DNA from: Actinoplanes philippinensis
GTDB lineage: Bacteria; Actinomycetota; Actinomycetes; Mycobacteriales; Micromonosporaceae
DNA length: 64,000 bases
Reading direction: 5' to 3'
Assembly (NCBI RefSeq): GCF_900113015.1
Contig: NZ_FONV01000003.1
Location: 124,001-188,000, forward strand
Positions within the stretch are counted from its first letter, which is position 1. Each line of letters begins with the position of its first letter. This document shows, piece after piece, positions 18,268 to 26,859 of this stretch. The notes below the pieces were generated by a model that was given only the letters and a program-made list of their open reading frames with translations, ran no database searches and was not told where the DNA came from. Position numbers and translations under genes: made by a program.

Positions 18268-19308
18268 TCAGCCGAGCTTCACCTGGAAGATCGGGTTGGC
18301 GGCCAGCTTCTTGAACGCGGCCAGGCTCGCCGGGGTGCTGTCGATGCTGATGTCGCGGTCGCCCTGGTCGTCCTTCTTGGTGTCGAAGTGCACGATCGCC
18401 TTGATGGCCGGGCGCTTGCGCAGCTCGGGGACGACGCTGTCGTAGACGGCCGACTTGTCGGTCTTCTTGCCGACGCGGTGGTAGGCGCCCCACTCGGCGA
18501 CCATGATCGGCTTGGTCGGGTGCTTGCTGGTCGCCCAGTCGTAGAAGCCGAGGCCGCCGCCCTTGGGCTTACGGTCGAGCAGGTCGGCGAACGTGCCGTA
18601 GTGGTAGTAGCCCTTCTCGACCGAGACGTACGAGTCCAGGCCGATCCAGTCGACGACCTCGTCGCCGGGGTAGAGGTCCTTCCACCACGACTGGGCCATC
18701 CACTTCTCGTTGCCCATGTAGGCGAGCACGTTGACCACGTTGGTCACGCCCTGCGAGCGCAGCCGCTGGATGGTGTGCCGGTACATGGCGGCGAAGTCCT
18801 TGGCCTCCCAGCCGGAGCCCTTCTTGGCCTTGACGTCGTTCTCCGGCTCGTGGTTGAGGACCAGGAAGAACGTCTTGCCGTACGCCTTGGCGCGTGCCGC
18901 GAAGGCGTCGATGCGCCGGTTCTGCTCACCCTTGGCGACCTTGGCCCACGACGAGCCGTAGGCGATCTTCCAGTTCAGCAGCAGGGCACGCGGGTTGTCC
19001 GCGTCGTTGGTCATCGCGATCTCGGCCTTGGTCGGGAAGGCCTCGTCGCCCTTGTGGTACTGGTGGAACAGGCTGGCGGTCCGGCCGCTGGCCTTCTCCC
19101 AGGCCTTCAGCGCCTGGTCACGCGGGGCGCTGGTGAACCCACCGGCCGCGCCGCCCCAGAGGACGCCGCAGGACGGGACGAGCTTCGCGTCGGTGACGCA
19201 TGCCGCAGGGGCGGCGGTGGCGGCGGTGCTCGGGGCCAGGGCGGCTCCCGCACCGGCGAGAACGGCGGTCAGAGCTGTCAGGAACTTCGGCAGCTTGGCC
19301 AGGCGCAT
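18268..19308 (-). CDS. Secreted glycoside hydrolase, GH26-like
   Basis: A 346-residue exported glycosidase. The signal peptide is about residues 1-32 (ending AATAAP). The catalytic TIM barrel shows the acid/base motif NHEPEND near 152-158 and the nucleophile motif VAEWGAYH in the C-terminal third, both as in clan GH-A family 26 (beta-mannanases and related endo-glucanases). WIGLDSYV also fits this fold. It probably cleaves plant or microbial beta-glycans outside the cell. The gene has its own intrinsic terminator and is divergent from the dipeptidase gene. Confidence 0.85.
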   Translation of the reverse strand: MRLAKLPKFLTALTAVLAGAGAALAPSTAATAAPAACVTDAKLVPSCGVLWGGAAGGFTSAPRDQALKAWEKASGRTASLFHQYHKGDEAFPTKAEIAMTNDADNPRALLLNWKIAYGSSWAKVAKGEQNRRIDAFAARAKAYGKTFFLVLNHEPENDVKAKKGSGWEAKDFAAMYRHTIQRLRSQGVTNVVNVLAYMGNEKWMAQSWWKDLYPGDEVVDWIGLDSYVSVEKGYYHYGTFADLLDRKPKGGGLGFYDWATSKHPTKPIMVAEWGAYHRVGKKTDKSAVYDSVVPELRKRPAIKAIVHFDTKKDDQGDRDISIDSTPASLAAFKKLAANPIFQVKLG

Positions 19309-19480
19309 TCAGTGACTCCCCCAGTTTGTCCGGCTCGTTGTCGGCCGGGCATGGGAAAGAGATTCCAGGCCGGCGGGTGCGGGTCGAGTGCCCGTGCCGG
19401 TGCCGGCCGGTTGCGGTGAAACGAGCCCCGATCGGGCGGATCCGCTTGCACGGACAGCCGGTGGCCGGTAGCCAGAAGAA

Positions 19481-20644
19481 ATGAACTTGATCATCGACGG
19501 CCACAACGACCTGCCGATGCGCCTGCGGGAGTGGCAGGGCTCGGCGGTTCCGGACCTGGTCGGGGTCCCGGGGCTGCACACCGACCTGCCCCGGCTGCGC
19601 AAGGGCGGCGTGGGCGGGCAGTTCTGGTCGGTCTACGTGCCGTCGGACCTGCCCGAGCCGGTGGCCGTGACCAGCACGCTGGAGCAGATCGACCTGGTGC
19701 ACCGGCTGGTCGCCGCGCACCCCGAGGACCTGGCGATGGCCTACACGTCGGCGGACGTGGAACGGGCGATGGCGAGCGGGCGGATCGCGTCGCTGATCGG
19801 CGTGGAGGGCGGGCACTGCCTCGCGAGCTCGCTGGGGGTGCTGCGGTGCCTGGCGCGGCTCGGTGTCCGTTATGTCACGCTCACCCATAATCACCACACC
19901 GGGTGGGCGGATTCGGCGACGCAGGACGCGGCACACGGTGGCCTGACGGCCGAGGGGCTGGTGATCGTACGGGAGATGCAGCGCCTGGGCGTGCTGGCAG
20001 ACCTCTCGCACGTCTCCGCCGCGACCATGCACGCCGCCCTGGACGAGGCCGCCGCCCCGGTGATCTTCAGCCACTCCGGCGCCCGGGCGGTGACCGACCA
20101 CCCGCGCAACGTGCCCGACGACGTGCTGTCCCGGCTGCCCGGCAACGGCGGAGTGATCCAGTTGACGTTCGTGTCGTTCTTCGTGTCGGCGCAGGTCCGC
20201 GACTGGATACAGGCGGCCGACGACGAGTGGGAGCGGCTGGGCCTGCCCCCGTACGGCGAGGACTGGCCGCGCGCGCCGCGTCCCGGCGAGGAACCGTCGC
20301 GGGTGCCGGTGGCGGTCCCGCACGACTGGGCGGCCGAGCCGGCGTTCGCCCCGTGGCTGGCGGCGCACCCGAAGCCGTCGGCGACGGTGGCCCAGGTCGC
20401 CGACCACGTGGACTACGCCCGCGAGGTGGCCGGCGTCGACCACGTGGGCATCGGCGGCGACTTCGACGGCACGCCCGAGGTGCCCGACGGGCTGGCCGAC
20501 GTGTCCGCCTACCCCCGGCTGCTGGCCGAGCTGCGCGAGCGCGGGTGGTCATCGGACGACCTGGAGAAACTCGCCAACCGCAACATCCTGCGCGTGCTGC
20601 GCGACGCCGAGGAGCACGCCGAGGAGCCACTCTGGCCCCGCTGA
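19481..20644 (+). CDS. Membrane dipeptidase family M19
   Basis: A 387-residue zinc dipeptidase of the renal-dipeptidase family. DGHNDLP at residues 6-12 supplies the first metal-binding His and Asp, VEGGHCL near 108 the bridging Glu, and HSGARAVTDHPRN near 196-208 the second-site His residues. VGIGGDFDG near 323 is a family signature. No signal peptide is seen, so the enzyme is cytoplasmic. It cleaves dipeptides, including some with D-amino acids. No clear ribosome-binding site precedes the ATG (AGAAGAA only). A hairpin follows the stop. Confidence 0.93.
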   Translation: MNLIIDGHNDLPMRLREWQGSAVPDLVGVPGLHTDLPRLRKGGVGGQFWSVYVPSDLPEPVAVTSTLEQIDLVHRLVAAHPEDLAMAYTSADVERAMASGRIASLIGVEGGHCLASSLGVLRCLARLGVRYVTLTHNHHTGWADSATQDAAHGGLTAEGLVIVREMQRLGVLADLSHVSAATMHAALDEAAAPVIFSHSGARAVTDHPRNVPDDVLSRLPGNGGVIQLTFVSFFVSAQVRDWIQAADDEWERLGLPPYGEDWPRAPRPGEEPSRVPVAVPHDWAAEPAFAPWLAAHPKPSATVAQVADHVDYAREVAGVDHVGIGGDFDGTPEVPDGLADVSAYPRLLAELRERGWSSDDLEKLANRNILRVLRDAEEHAEEPLWPR

Positions 20645-20658
20645 CCCCGGATGACGAA

Positions 20659-20690
20659 GGCCCCGGCGGCGGATCGACCGCGCCGGGGCC
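20659..20690. terminator. Bidirectional terminator hairpin
   Basis: GGCCCCGGCG pairs with CGCCGGGGCC (10 bp) around a 12-nt loop, between the convergent ends of the M19 dipeptidase and the small secreted protein genes. Confidence 0.7.
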
Positions 20691-20707
20691 TCAACTGTCG
20701 GCTCAGG

Positions 20708-20959
20708 TCACCACTTCTCGAAGATGTACAGGCGGTAGCCGGGCGAGTCACGCTCGCACATCCAGTCGGTGTAGCTGTCGGTCTTGCTCCGGTTGACTTC
20801 CTTCTTGCCGTCGGCGTCACAGCTGGACTTGTACTGGTACCAGCCGAGGTCGATCCACCGGCCCGGAGCGGCCTGCGCCGGCGCGGCGAACCCGAGAATG
20901 CCACCCGCCACAGCGGTGGCCGCGATCACGCCGGCAAGGCGCACACGAATCCTGCTCAT
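20708..20959 (-). CDS. Small secreted protein of unknown function (83 aa)
   Basis: An 83-residue preprotein: signal peptide of about 30 residues (MSRIRVRLAGVIAATA... PAQAA), then a mature part of about 53 residues rich in charged and aromatic residues (WIDLGWYQYKSSCD, DWMCERDSPGYRL) with two cysteines. GGGGAGAG lies before the ATG at 20959. Small two-cysteine exported proteins of this kind are common in Streptomyces and Micromonosporaceae; the function is unknown. It is divergent from the protease gene. Confidence 0.75.
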   Translation of the reverse strand: MSRIRVRLAGVIAATAVAGGILGFAAPAQAAPGRWIDLGWYQYKSSCDADGKKEVNRSKTDSYTDWMCERDSPGYRLYIFEKW

Positions 20960-21147
20960 CGTTCTCTCCCCGTGAATCAGATCGATGGCTTTCAAGATCC
21001 CGGGAACCGTAGCACTCCCCCGGGCCGCGCGCTGCCCCATCATGCCGGGCAGGGTCACCGGCTGAGATGTATCGACAAACGTCACTTTCTTGTAACTTCG
21101 GCCCCGGGCACCAGCCCGTTCCCCCGAAGGCACGAAGGGACGTTGAC

Positions 21148-21885
21148 ATGCGCCTTCCCGCCCGGATCCTCCTGGCCACCGCCGTCGCGGCGGCCGGCCT
21201 GTTCGCGCCGGCCGCCGCCCTGGCCGCCCCGCCGGACCCCGGCCCCGCCACCCAGGTCGTCGGCGGCGAGCCGGCCACCGAGAACTACTCGTTCATGGTG
21301 TACGTGTCCGGCTGCACCGGCTCGCTGATCAAGGCCAACTGGGCGGTCACCGCCGCCCACTGCCCCACCCCCAGCACGGTACGGGTGGGCAGCGTCAACA
21401 GGTCGAGCGGCGGAGTCGTCGTCGCGGTGCGCCGCGCCGTCACCCACCCGCGGATCGACGTCAAGCTCCTGGAGCTGGCCACCTCGGTGACCTACGCCCC
21501 GGCGCCGATCCCGACCACCTCCGGCGCGGTCGGCACCGCGACCCGGATCATCGGGTGGGGCCAGACCTGCCCGACCCGGGGCTGCGGCTCCACCCCGACG
21601 GTCGCCAACCAGCTGAACACGTCGATCGTCGCGGACAGCCGCTGCTCCGGCATCGACGCCGCCTACGAGATCTGCACCAACAACACCAACGGCAACGCCG
21701 GCGCCTGCTACGGCGACTCCGGCGGCCCGCAGGTCCGGCAGGTCAGCGGCCGGTGGGCACTGATCGGCGTCACCAGCCGGGCCGGCAACAACAGCTCCAC
21801 CTGCGCCACCGCCCCGTCGATCTACGGTGACCTGCCGTCGATCCGCGCCTGGGTGAACACCCAGGTGGGCGGCCTTCCGGCCTGA
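21148..21885 (+). CDS. Secreted trypsin-like serine protease, family S1
   Basis: A 245-residue exported protease. Signal peptide of about 28 residues, then a short propeptide before VVGGEPA, the usual activation site. The catalytic triad is His71 (TAAHC), Asp104 (HPRIDVKLLEL) and Ser191 (GDSGGP). Cysteines are placed as in bacterial trypsins. The residue before the GDSGGP motif is Tyr and the segment before it contains no clear Asp at the trypsin S1-pocket position (NGNAGACYGDSGGP), so specificity may not be for Arg/Lys. AAGGGA upstream supports the ATG at 21148. Confidence 0.92.
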   Translation: MRLPARILLATAVAAAGLFAPAAALAAPPDPGPATQVVGGEPATENYSFMVYVSGCTGSLIKANWAVTAAHCPTPSTVRVGSVNRSSGGVVVAVRRAVTHPRIDVKLLELATSVTYAPAPIPTTSGAVGTATRIIGWGQTCPTRGCGSTPTVANQLNTSIVADSRCSGIDAAYEICTNNTNGNAGACYGDSGGPQVRQVSGRWALIGVTSRAGNNSSTCATAPSIYGDLPSIRAWVNTQVGGLPA

Positions 21886-21896
21886 TGCCGGGGCGG

Positions 21897-21926
21897 GGCG
21901 GGCGGCGTGGCTCCACGCCGCCCGCC
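21897..21926. terminator. Convergent terminator hairpin
   Basis: GGCGGGCGGCGT and its complement form a perfect 12-bp stem around a 6-nt loop, between the protease stop and the chemoreceptor stop. It would serve both genes. Confidence 0.75.
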
Positions 21927-21930
21927 CGGC

Positions 21931-23547
21931 TCAGTACCGGAACGCGGCGACGAGCTCCCGCAGATCACCGGAGGCACGGGTCAGGTCGTGGGCGGTGACC
22001 CGGGTCCGTTCCGCCCCGTCCGTGGTGTCCTGGGCGGTCCGCGCGACCGAGTGGATGCCGGCGGCGATCTCACTCGACCCGGTGGCGGTCTCGCTCACGT
22101 TGCGGCTCATCTCCGCGGTGGTCGCGGTCTGCTCCTCGATGGCCGACGCGATCGTCGTCTGCGTGGCGCTGATCTCGTTGACCACCTCGGTGATCCGGCC
22201 GATGGCGGCGACCGCGGCGGCGCTTCCGGCCCGGATGGCCCCGATCTGCTCGGCGATGTGCTCGGTGGCCGAGGTGGTCTGCTCGGCGAGGTTCCTCACC
22301 TCACCGGCAACGACCGCGAAGCCCTTGCCGCCGTCACCGGCCCGGGCCGCCTCGATGGTCGCGTTGAGAGCCAGCAGGTTGGTCTGCTTCGCGATCGCCG
22401 TGATCAGGTCGAGGATCGACTGGATCTCCTCCGAGGAGGCGCCGAGCTGCGTCATCGTCCGGGCGGCCTCATCGGCGGCCTCGACACCGTTCCCGGCGAT
22501 CTGCGAGGCACGCGCGGCGCTGCGGGCGATCTCGGCGATGGAGGCGCTCATCTCCTCGGCCGACACCGCCATGGTGGAGACGATCGCCGACACCTCCTCG
22601 GCGCCACCGGTGACGAGCCCGGCCTGCGTGCTGGTGCCGCTCGCGCCGTCGGCCAGCGTGGCGCTGATCGTGCTCAGCTCGCCGGCCGCCCGCGCCACCC
22701 GGTCCGCCTCACCGGCGACCCGGGCGACGAGGTCCTGCATCCGGTCGGCGAACCGGTTGAAGCTGCGGGCGGCCTGCCCCACCTCGTCGGGCGCCCTGTC
22801 GGCGATCCGCTGGGTGAGGTCGCCATCGCCGTCGGCGATCTCGGCGAGCCGGTGGTTGAGATTGCTCAGCGGCCTGGTGATCGACCGCACCAGCAGAACC
22901 GCCAGTGCCGCGCCCATCAGGACCACGCCGGCGCCCGCGACCAGCAGCAGCTTCTCCGCCCGCGACGAGGCGGCATCCGAGGCGGTGATCGCCGCACGGG
23001 CCTGCTCGTCGATCGACCGGACGAACTCGTCGATCAGCGTGGCGATCTCGTTGAAGACGGCGATCTCGTCGACTGCGACGAGCTTCTCGGCACTGCTGAT
23101 CCGCGCGGGGTCCCCGCTACGATAGTCGGCGACGATCTCCTCGTCCAGCTTCATGAACTTCCCGAAAGTGGCGAGCGCCCGGTCGACGGCGCCACGGTCG
23201 GCCGCGTTCAACTCGGCACGCTGCAGCTCGGCCAGCTCGCTGCGGAACGCGGCCACCGAGGCCAGGAAGGCGGCCCGGCCGTCCGCGGTGTCGTCGGCCG
23301 CGCCCCGCACGCCCCGGGAGACGTCGAACGCGTACGCCGTCTGCCAGCCGTTGAAGTCCGCCGACCGGAACTTGACCTGCATCGCCAGCCGGGTGGTGGT
23401 GCGCAGCCTCTGCACGGTCGCGGTGGCCGCCCGCTGGGTGGACAGCGCGGTGAAACCGACGGTGACCATCGCGACGATCATGGCCAGCAGCAGGCTCACA
23501 CTGCCTGCCAGGCGGGCCGCGATCCGGATCTTCCGAAAGCTGGACAT
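21931..23547 (-). CDS. Methyl-accepting chemotaxis protein
   Basis: A 538-residue chemoreceptor. A first membrane helix at about residues 12-33 ([19 protein letters not shown]) is followed by an extracellular helical sensor of about 155 residues of the 4HB type, and a second membrane helix ([21 protein letters not shown]) leads into a HAMP domain ([17 protein letters not shown]). The long cytoplasmic coiled coil has the signalling tip with [20 protein letters not shown], intact for CheA/CheW binding. No C-terminal receptor-tether pentapeptide is present. The ATG at 23547 has TAGGAG five bases upstream. It indicates a motile organism. Confidence 0.95.
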   Translation of the reverse strand: MSSFRKIRIAARLAGSVSLLLAMIVAMVTVGFTALSTQRAATATVQRLRTTTRLAMQVKFRSADFNGWQTAYAFDVSRGVRGAADDTADGRAAFLASVAAFRSELAELQRAELNAADRGAVDRALATFGKFMKLDEEIVADYRSGDPARISSAEKLVAVDEIAVFNEIATLIDEFVRSIDEQARAAITASDAASSRAEKLLLVAGAGVVLMGAALAVLLVRSITRPLSNLNHRLAEIADGDGDLTQRIADRAPDEVGQAARSFNRFADRMQDLVARVAGEADRVARAAGELSTISATLADGASGTSTQAGLVTGGAEEVSAIVSTMAVSAEEMSASIAEIARSAARASQIAGNGVEAADEAARTMTQLGASSEEIQSILDLITAIAKQTNLLALNATIEAARAGDGGKGFAVVAGEVRNLAEQTTSATEHIAEQIGAIRAGSAAAVAAIGRITEVVNEISATQTTIASAIEEQTATTAEMSRNVSETATGSSEIAAGIHSVARTAQDTTDGAERTRVTAHDLTRASGDLRELVAAFRY

Positions 23548-23921
23548 GGCGCTCCTACTGCTCGACGGGGGCGTCGGCGACTGCACCGGCACCCTGTCGT
23601 CGACCTGCGCGGACGCACTGTTAGCGGAAACATTCGAGCGGTTGGGGTGCAGAACGGTTGGCCTCGCGGGCGCGGGCTCAGCTCCCGGTCGCGACCGTGC
23701 CGGACGGCGATCACGCCCGGCATCGGCGACACCTCGTCGGCCGGCGCCGGACCCGCGCAGCCGTTCGGTCGCGGCGGCCCCATTCAAAGATGACCTGATC
23801 ATGGGGTCAACGGTGTTCGCCTTTGGCTGTTTGTGAACGAGTGGGATCGAACGATCGCGTGAGCGTTCACATCATTACCAAGGTGTTGCCAGACACGTTC
23901 CCCGCGTGGAAGGACGAGACC
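23548..23921. promoter_or_regulatory. Divergent 374-bp region with a LacI-like dyad
   Basis: This gap separates the chemoreceptor and the GH5 gene and holds no gene I can support. Near the GH5 side, 23859-23870 reads GTGAGCGTTCAC, a near-perfect dyad of the size recognised by LacI-family regulators such as CebR. A wider TGAACG...CGTTCA pair surrounds it (about 23834-23869). Control of a cellulase-like gene by such a repressor would fit, but is inference. Confidence 0.4.
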
Positions 23922-24944
23922 TTGAGACCCACCCTCCTCCGTGCCGTCATCGGCGGCCTCACCGCGCTCGCGCTGATCCCCGTCGGCGTCGTCACCGGCG
24001 CCGCCCCGGCCGCCGCTGTCACCAACCAGTTCCGCGGCATGAACTGGGCCGTGCTGGGCGACAACTTCAGCACCGGCCCGCTCGTCGTGCAGGGCCTGAG
24101 CCAGTCGGACAGCAACGCCACCGTACGTGCCAAGGCCAACGCCCTCTACGACGACATGGCGGCGATCGGCGTCAACACGGTCCGGCTGCCGATCAACACG
24201 CACACCGTCGGGACGACCTGGTGGAACGCCTACCGGGGCGCGATCGACGCGGCCACCGCCCGCGGTTTCAAGGTCATCCTCGCCTACTGGGAGGACGGCG
24301 CCGCGTCCGGCGGCCGGATCACCAACATCGCCGCGTGGAACACCATGTGGTCCAACGTCACCTACCTGTACGGCGCCAACACCAACGTCTACTTCGAGCC
24401 GATGAACGAGCCGCACGGCTACACCTCGGCGGAGTGGCGCACCGTCGCGGCGAACTGGATGAGCTACCACTACTCGGCGGTACCCAGCCGGACCCTGATC
24501 GGCGGCACCGGCTACAGCCAGGACCTGCGCGACATCTGCAACGACAGCCGGTTCAACGGCACGCTGCTGTCGTTCCACCACTACGCGTTCTTCTACGGCG
24601 CCATGACGTACGACGCGTTCCGTACCCACGTGCAGACCCGCCTCGGCAACTGCGCCTCCCGAGCGGTCGTCACCGAGTACGGCGCACCGATGTCGACCGG
24701 CCTCAACTACGCCGACGCCGGCAGCACAGACAACTTCGTCCGGCACATCCGGGCCGTCACCCAGGTCATGCGGGACAACCAGATGGGCGGCGTCTACTGG
24801 CCGGCGCTCGGTGGCAAGCCCACCGGCACCTCCGGCTTCGACCACTACTCGATGTTCGCCTTCAGCGGCAGCGGCACCGACCTGAACCTCGCGGTCCGCA
24901 ACCCTTCCGGCCGCGACCGCATCCGGTACGGCTGGGGCCTCTAG
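23922..24944 (+). CDS. Secreted glycoside hydrolase family 5 (cellulase-type)
   Basis: A 340-residue exported hydrolase. The TTG at 23922 is taken as start because AAGGA precedes it at good spacing and a signal peptide (MRPTLLRAVIGG... APAAA) begins there. A longer frame upstream would hide it. The TIM barrel has the family features NTVRLPIN, then FEPMNEPHG with the acid/base Glu near residue 172, FHHYAF, and VVTEYGAPM with the nucleophile Glu. It probably cuts beta-glucans or related polysaccharides. No carbohydrate-binding module is attached. Confidence 0.9.
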   Translation: MRPTLLRAVIGGLTALALIPVGVVTGAAPAAAVTNQFRGMNWAVLGDNFSTGPLVVQGLSQSDSNATVRAKANALYDDMAAIGVNTVRLPINTHTVGTTWWNAYRGAIDAATARGFKVILAYWEDGAASGGRITNIAAWNTMWSNVTYLYGANTNVYFEPMNEPHGYTSAEWRTVAANWMSYHYSAVPSRTLIGGTGYSQDLRDICNDSRFNGTLLSFHHYAFFYGAMTYDAFRTHVQTRLGNCASRAVVTEYGAPMSTGLNYADAGSTDNFVRHIRAVTQVMRDNQMGGVYWPALGGKPTGTSGFDHYSMFAFSGSGTDLNLAVRNPSGRDRIRYGWGL

Positions 24945-24953
24945 CCTGGACAC
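24942..24953 (+). promoter_or_regulatory. Leaderless-type -10 element of the DksA-like gene
   Basis: TAGCCT fits TANNNT and is followed by exactly six bases and the ATG at 24954. No ribosome-binding site is present. The element overlaps the GH5 stop codon (TAG at 24942-24944), so the promoter is partly inside the upstream gene. Confidence 0.45.
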
Positions 24954-25280
24954 ATGATGCGCGACGAGTTGCTGCGGCTGCGGGCGGAGTTCACCGCCTC
25001 GGCCGCGGCGCTCGCGGCCGACCTGGAAGCGCTGTTCGAGGCGTCCCGGGATGTCAACGGCGACGACGAGCACGACCCGGAGGGCGCCACCGTCGGGTTC
25101 GAGCGCGCCCAGCTGACCGCGCTGCTGGCCACCGCCCGGCAGCGGGTCGCGGAGGTCGACGAGGCGCTGCGGCGGATAGACGCCGGCGTCCACGGCGTCT
25201 GCGAGGGGTGCGGGCGGGCGATCCCGCCGGAGCGGCTGGCGGCCCGGCCGTTCACCCGCAGCTGCGTGACCTGCGCCTGA
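24954..25280 (+). CDS. TraR/DksA-type zinc-finger protein
   Basis: A 108-residue cytoplasmic protein: an N-terminal helical part (MMRDELLRLRAEF...) forming the coiled coil and a C-terminal four-cysteine zinc finger (CEGCG at about 83-87 and CVTC at 104-107). The family binds the RNA polymerase secondary channel and tunes initiation, although many actinobacterial paralogues are of unknown role. The start of a likely leaderless mRNA falls at the ATG; a second ATG follows at once. Confidence 0.88.
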   Translation: MMRDELLRLRAEFTASAAALAADLEALFEASRDVNGDDEHDPEGATVGFERAQLTALLATARQRVAEVDEALRRIDAGVHGVCEGCGRAIPPERLAARPFTRSCVTCA

Positions 25281-25299
25281 GCGGTTTTGTCGTACCCCT

Positions 25300-25986
25300 G
25301 TGGCAGGGTCCTCAGGTGTGTACGAGGAATGGCCGTCGCCGCTGCCGCATGTCGTCGCGTGGCGCAGTGTCACGCCGCCGGGCCAGAGCCTGGCGAAACG
25401 GATCCTGCCCGACGGCTGCCTCGACCTGATCTGGCAGGACGGCACGGTCTTCGTCGCCGGGCCGGACACCACCGCCCAGCTCGGCCATCCCCCGCCGGGC
25501 AGCCGCTATGCCGCGCTACGGTTCGCCGCCGGCACCGGGCCGGGGGTGCTGGGTGTGCCCGCCTGCGAGCTGGTCGACCGGCAGGTGCCGCTGGAGGCGC
25601 TGTGGCCGGCCGCCGAGGTCCGCCCGCTCGCCGAGGCCGCCGACCCGATGGCCGCGCTCACCGCCGCCGCGCGCCGGCGCTGGGCCCGGCCGGATCCGAT
25701 GATGATCGCCCTGGCCCGGGCCGCACGGGCCGGAGATCCGGTGGGCGCGGTCGCTGAGCGGTGCGGCCTCAGCCCACGGCAGCTGCAGAGGAGGAGCAAC
25801 ACCGCTTTCGGGTACGGTCCGAAGACCCTCCACCGCATCATGCGGCTCCAGCGGGCGGTCGCGCTGGCCCGGGGCGGGCAGCCGTTCGCGGCGGTGTCGG
25901 CCGAGGCGGGCTACGCCGACCAGGCCCACCTCTCGCGGGAGGTGCGGGCGATGGCCGGCGTGCCACTGAGCGACCTACTCCGATGA
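25300..25986 (+). CDS. AraC-family transcriptional regulator with DUF6597-type N-terminus
   Basis: A 228-residue regulator. The N-terminal half (RILPDGCLDLIWQDG, GPDTTAQL, GSRYAALRFAAGTG) is the sensor type seen in DUF6597 AraC regulators. The C-terminal half has two helix-turn-helix units, AERCGLSPRQLQRRSNTAFG and AVSAEAGYADQAHLSREVRA. Start is GTG at 25300; a second in-frame GTG at 25318 is equally possible and neither has a strong ribosome-binding site. It is close behind the DksA-like gene. Target genes are unknown. Confidence 0.88.
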   Translation: MAGSSGVYEEWPSPLPHVVAWRSVTPPGQSLAKRILPDGCLDLIWQDGTVFVAGPDTTAQLGHPPPGSRYAALRFAAGTGPGVLGVPACELVDRQVPLEALWPAAEVRPLAEAADPMAALTAAARRRWARPDPMMIALARAARAGDPVGAVAERCGLSPRQLQRRSNTAFGYGPKTLHRIMRLQRAVALARGGQPFAAVSAEAGYADQAHLSREVRAMAGVPLSDLLR

Positions 25987-26049
25987 GGGCCCGGCCGGTG
26001 TCGTCGTCGCTGCTTCCCCGCCCGTTCCGCCGTCCCCTTCCGGCCTTTG

Positions 26050-26499
26050 TTACGGCTTTTGTTCCGGCTCGCCCTCCGGTCCCTCCTCCGGCTCGCCCTC
26101 CGGCTCCTCCTCCGGCTTCGCCCAGGCGAAGAGGTCCACCACGTTGCCGTCGGGGTCCCGCACCTGCGCGTATCGCTGACCCCACGGGGCGTCCCAGGGC
26201 GCGTTGACCGACGGGTGGCCGGCGGCGACCAGGCCGGCGTGCACGCTGTCGACCTCGGCCGGGCCAGCGCAGAGGAAGGCCCAGCCGCCCGACGGCGGCC
26301 CCGGCTCGTACCCCGGGTCGAAGGTCCGCAAGGCGGCGTGGGTGTCCCACATGAGCCGGATCCCTCCGGCGACGACCGCCTCGGTGTGCGGCTCCCGCTC
26401 GGCGCCGGGCGGAAACTCCAGGCCCAGCCGGCGGTAGAAGGACAGGGAGGCGGCCATGTCGGCCACCGCGATACCGATCGCGTTGAAGGTGGGTGCCAT
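26050..26499 (-). CDS. VOC-superfamily (glyoxalase/bleomycin-resistance-like) protein
   Basis: A 149-residue cytoplasmic protein with the paired beta-alpha-beta-beta-beta modules of the vicinal oxygen chelate fold: AIGIAVADMAASLSFYRRLG at the start and QVRDPDGNVVDLF near residue 118. Such proteins act as metal-dependent lyases, dioxygenases or antibiotic-binding proteins. The last 21 residues are an acidic, Pro-rich tail built from 8-residue repeats (EPEGEPEE), not part of the fold and apparently a local expansion. The stop is TAA. Confidence 0.87.
   Translation of the reverse strand: MAPTFNAIGIAVADMAASLSFYRRLGLEFPPGAEREPHTEAVVAGGIRLMWDTHAALRTFDPGYEPGPPSGGWAFLCAGPAEVDSVHAGLVAAGHPSVNAPWDAPWGQRYAQVRDPDGNVVDLFAWAKPEEEPEGEPEEGPEGEPEQKP
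26066..26113. repeat. Two 24-bp repeats at the end of the VOC gene
   Basis: Two adjacent copies of a 24-bp unit (GGCTCGCCCTCCGG then TCCTCC type) encode the acidic Pro-rich tail. A shorter partial copy follows at 26114. Confidence 0.8.
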
Positions 26500-26540
26500 G
26501 GGTCCGACGCTACGAGAGACACCGGGGCCCGGTCTTGAAC

Positions 26541-26859
26541 GAATCAGACATCGGCGTCGTGGGCGGTGCGGGCCGCGCTCACCGGCTCCTTCAGACGTCG
26601 GCGCCGCAGGCCACGCGGGCCGCGCTCACCGGCTCCTTCAGACGTCGGCGCCGCAGGCCACGCGGGCCGCGCTCACCGGCTCCTTCAGACGTCGGCGCCG
26701 CAGGCCACGCGGGCCGCGCTCACCGGCTCCTTCAGACGTCGGCGCCGCAGGCCACGCGGGCCGCGCTCACCGGCTCCTTCAGACGTCGGCGCCGCAGGCC
26801 ACGCGGGCCGCGCTCACCGGCTCCTTCAGACGTCGGCGTCGTAGGCCGTGCGGGCCGCG
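26541..26859 (-). repeat. 47-bp tandem minigene array derived from the end of the HxlR gene
   Basis: Five identical 47-bp units start at 26578, 26625, 26672, 26719 and 26766. A sixth at 26813-26859 is the 3' end of the HxlR gene itself, and a degenerate one lies at 26541-26577. Read on the minus strand, each unit contains TGA, AAGGAG, then GTG and 11 sense codons up to the next TGA. This gives six consecutive 12-codon frames: 26779-26817, 26732-26770, 26685-26723, 26638-26676, 26591-26629 (all MSAARVACGADV) and 26544-26582 (MSAARTAHDADV). The HxlR protein ends AARTAYDADV. There are no spacers, so it is not a CRISPR array. Confidence 0.92.
26779..26817 (-). CDS. First 12-codon mini-ORF of the 47-bp array
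   Basis: GTG to TGA frame encoding MSAARVACGADV. AAGGAG overlaps the HxlR stop codon and lies a few bases before the GTG, so a ribosome finishing HxlR could restart here and at each later copy. I list only the first frame; five more follow at 47-bp intervals. Whether any is translated is unknown. Confidence 0.3.
   Translation of the reverse strand: MSAARVACGADV

Noticed and set aside
17062..19419. Plus-strand frame of 785 codons across the acyltransferase and GH26 genes
   Set aside because: It crosses two well-supported minus-strand genes and a terminator. Composition is that of an antisense shadow.
26541..26859. Possible CRISPR array (47-bp units)
   Set aside because: The repeats are contiguous, without unique spacers, and derive from the end of the neighbouring gene.
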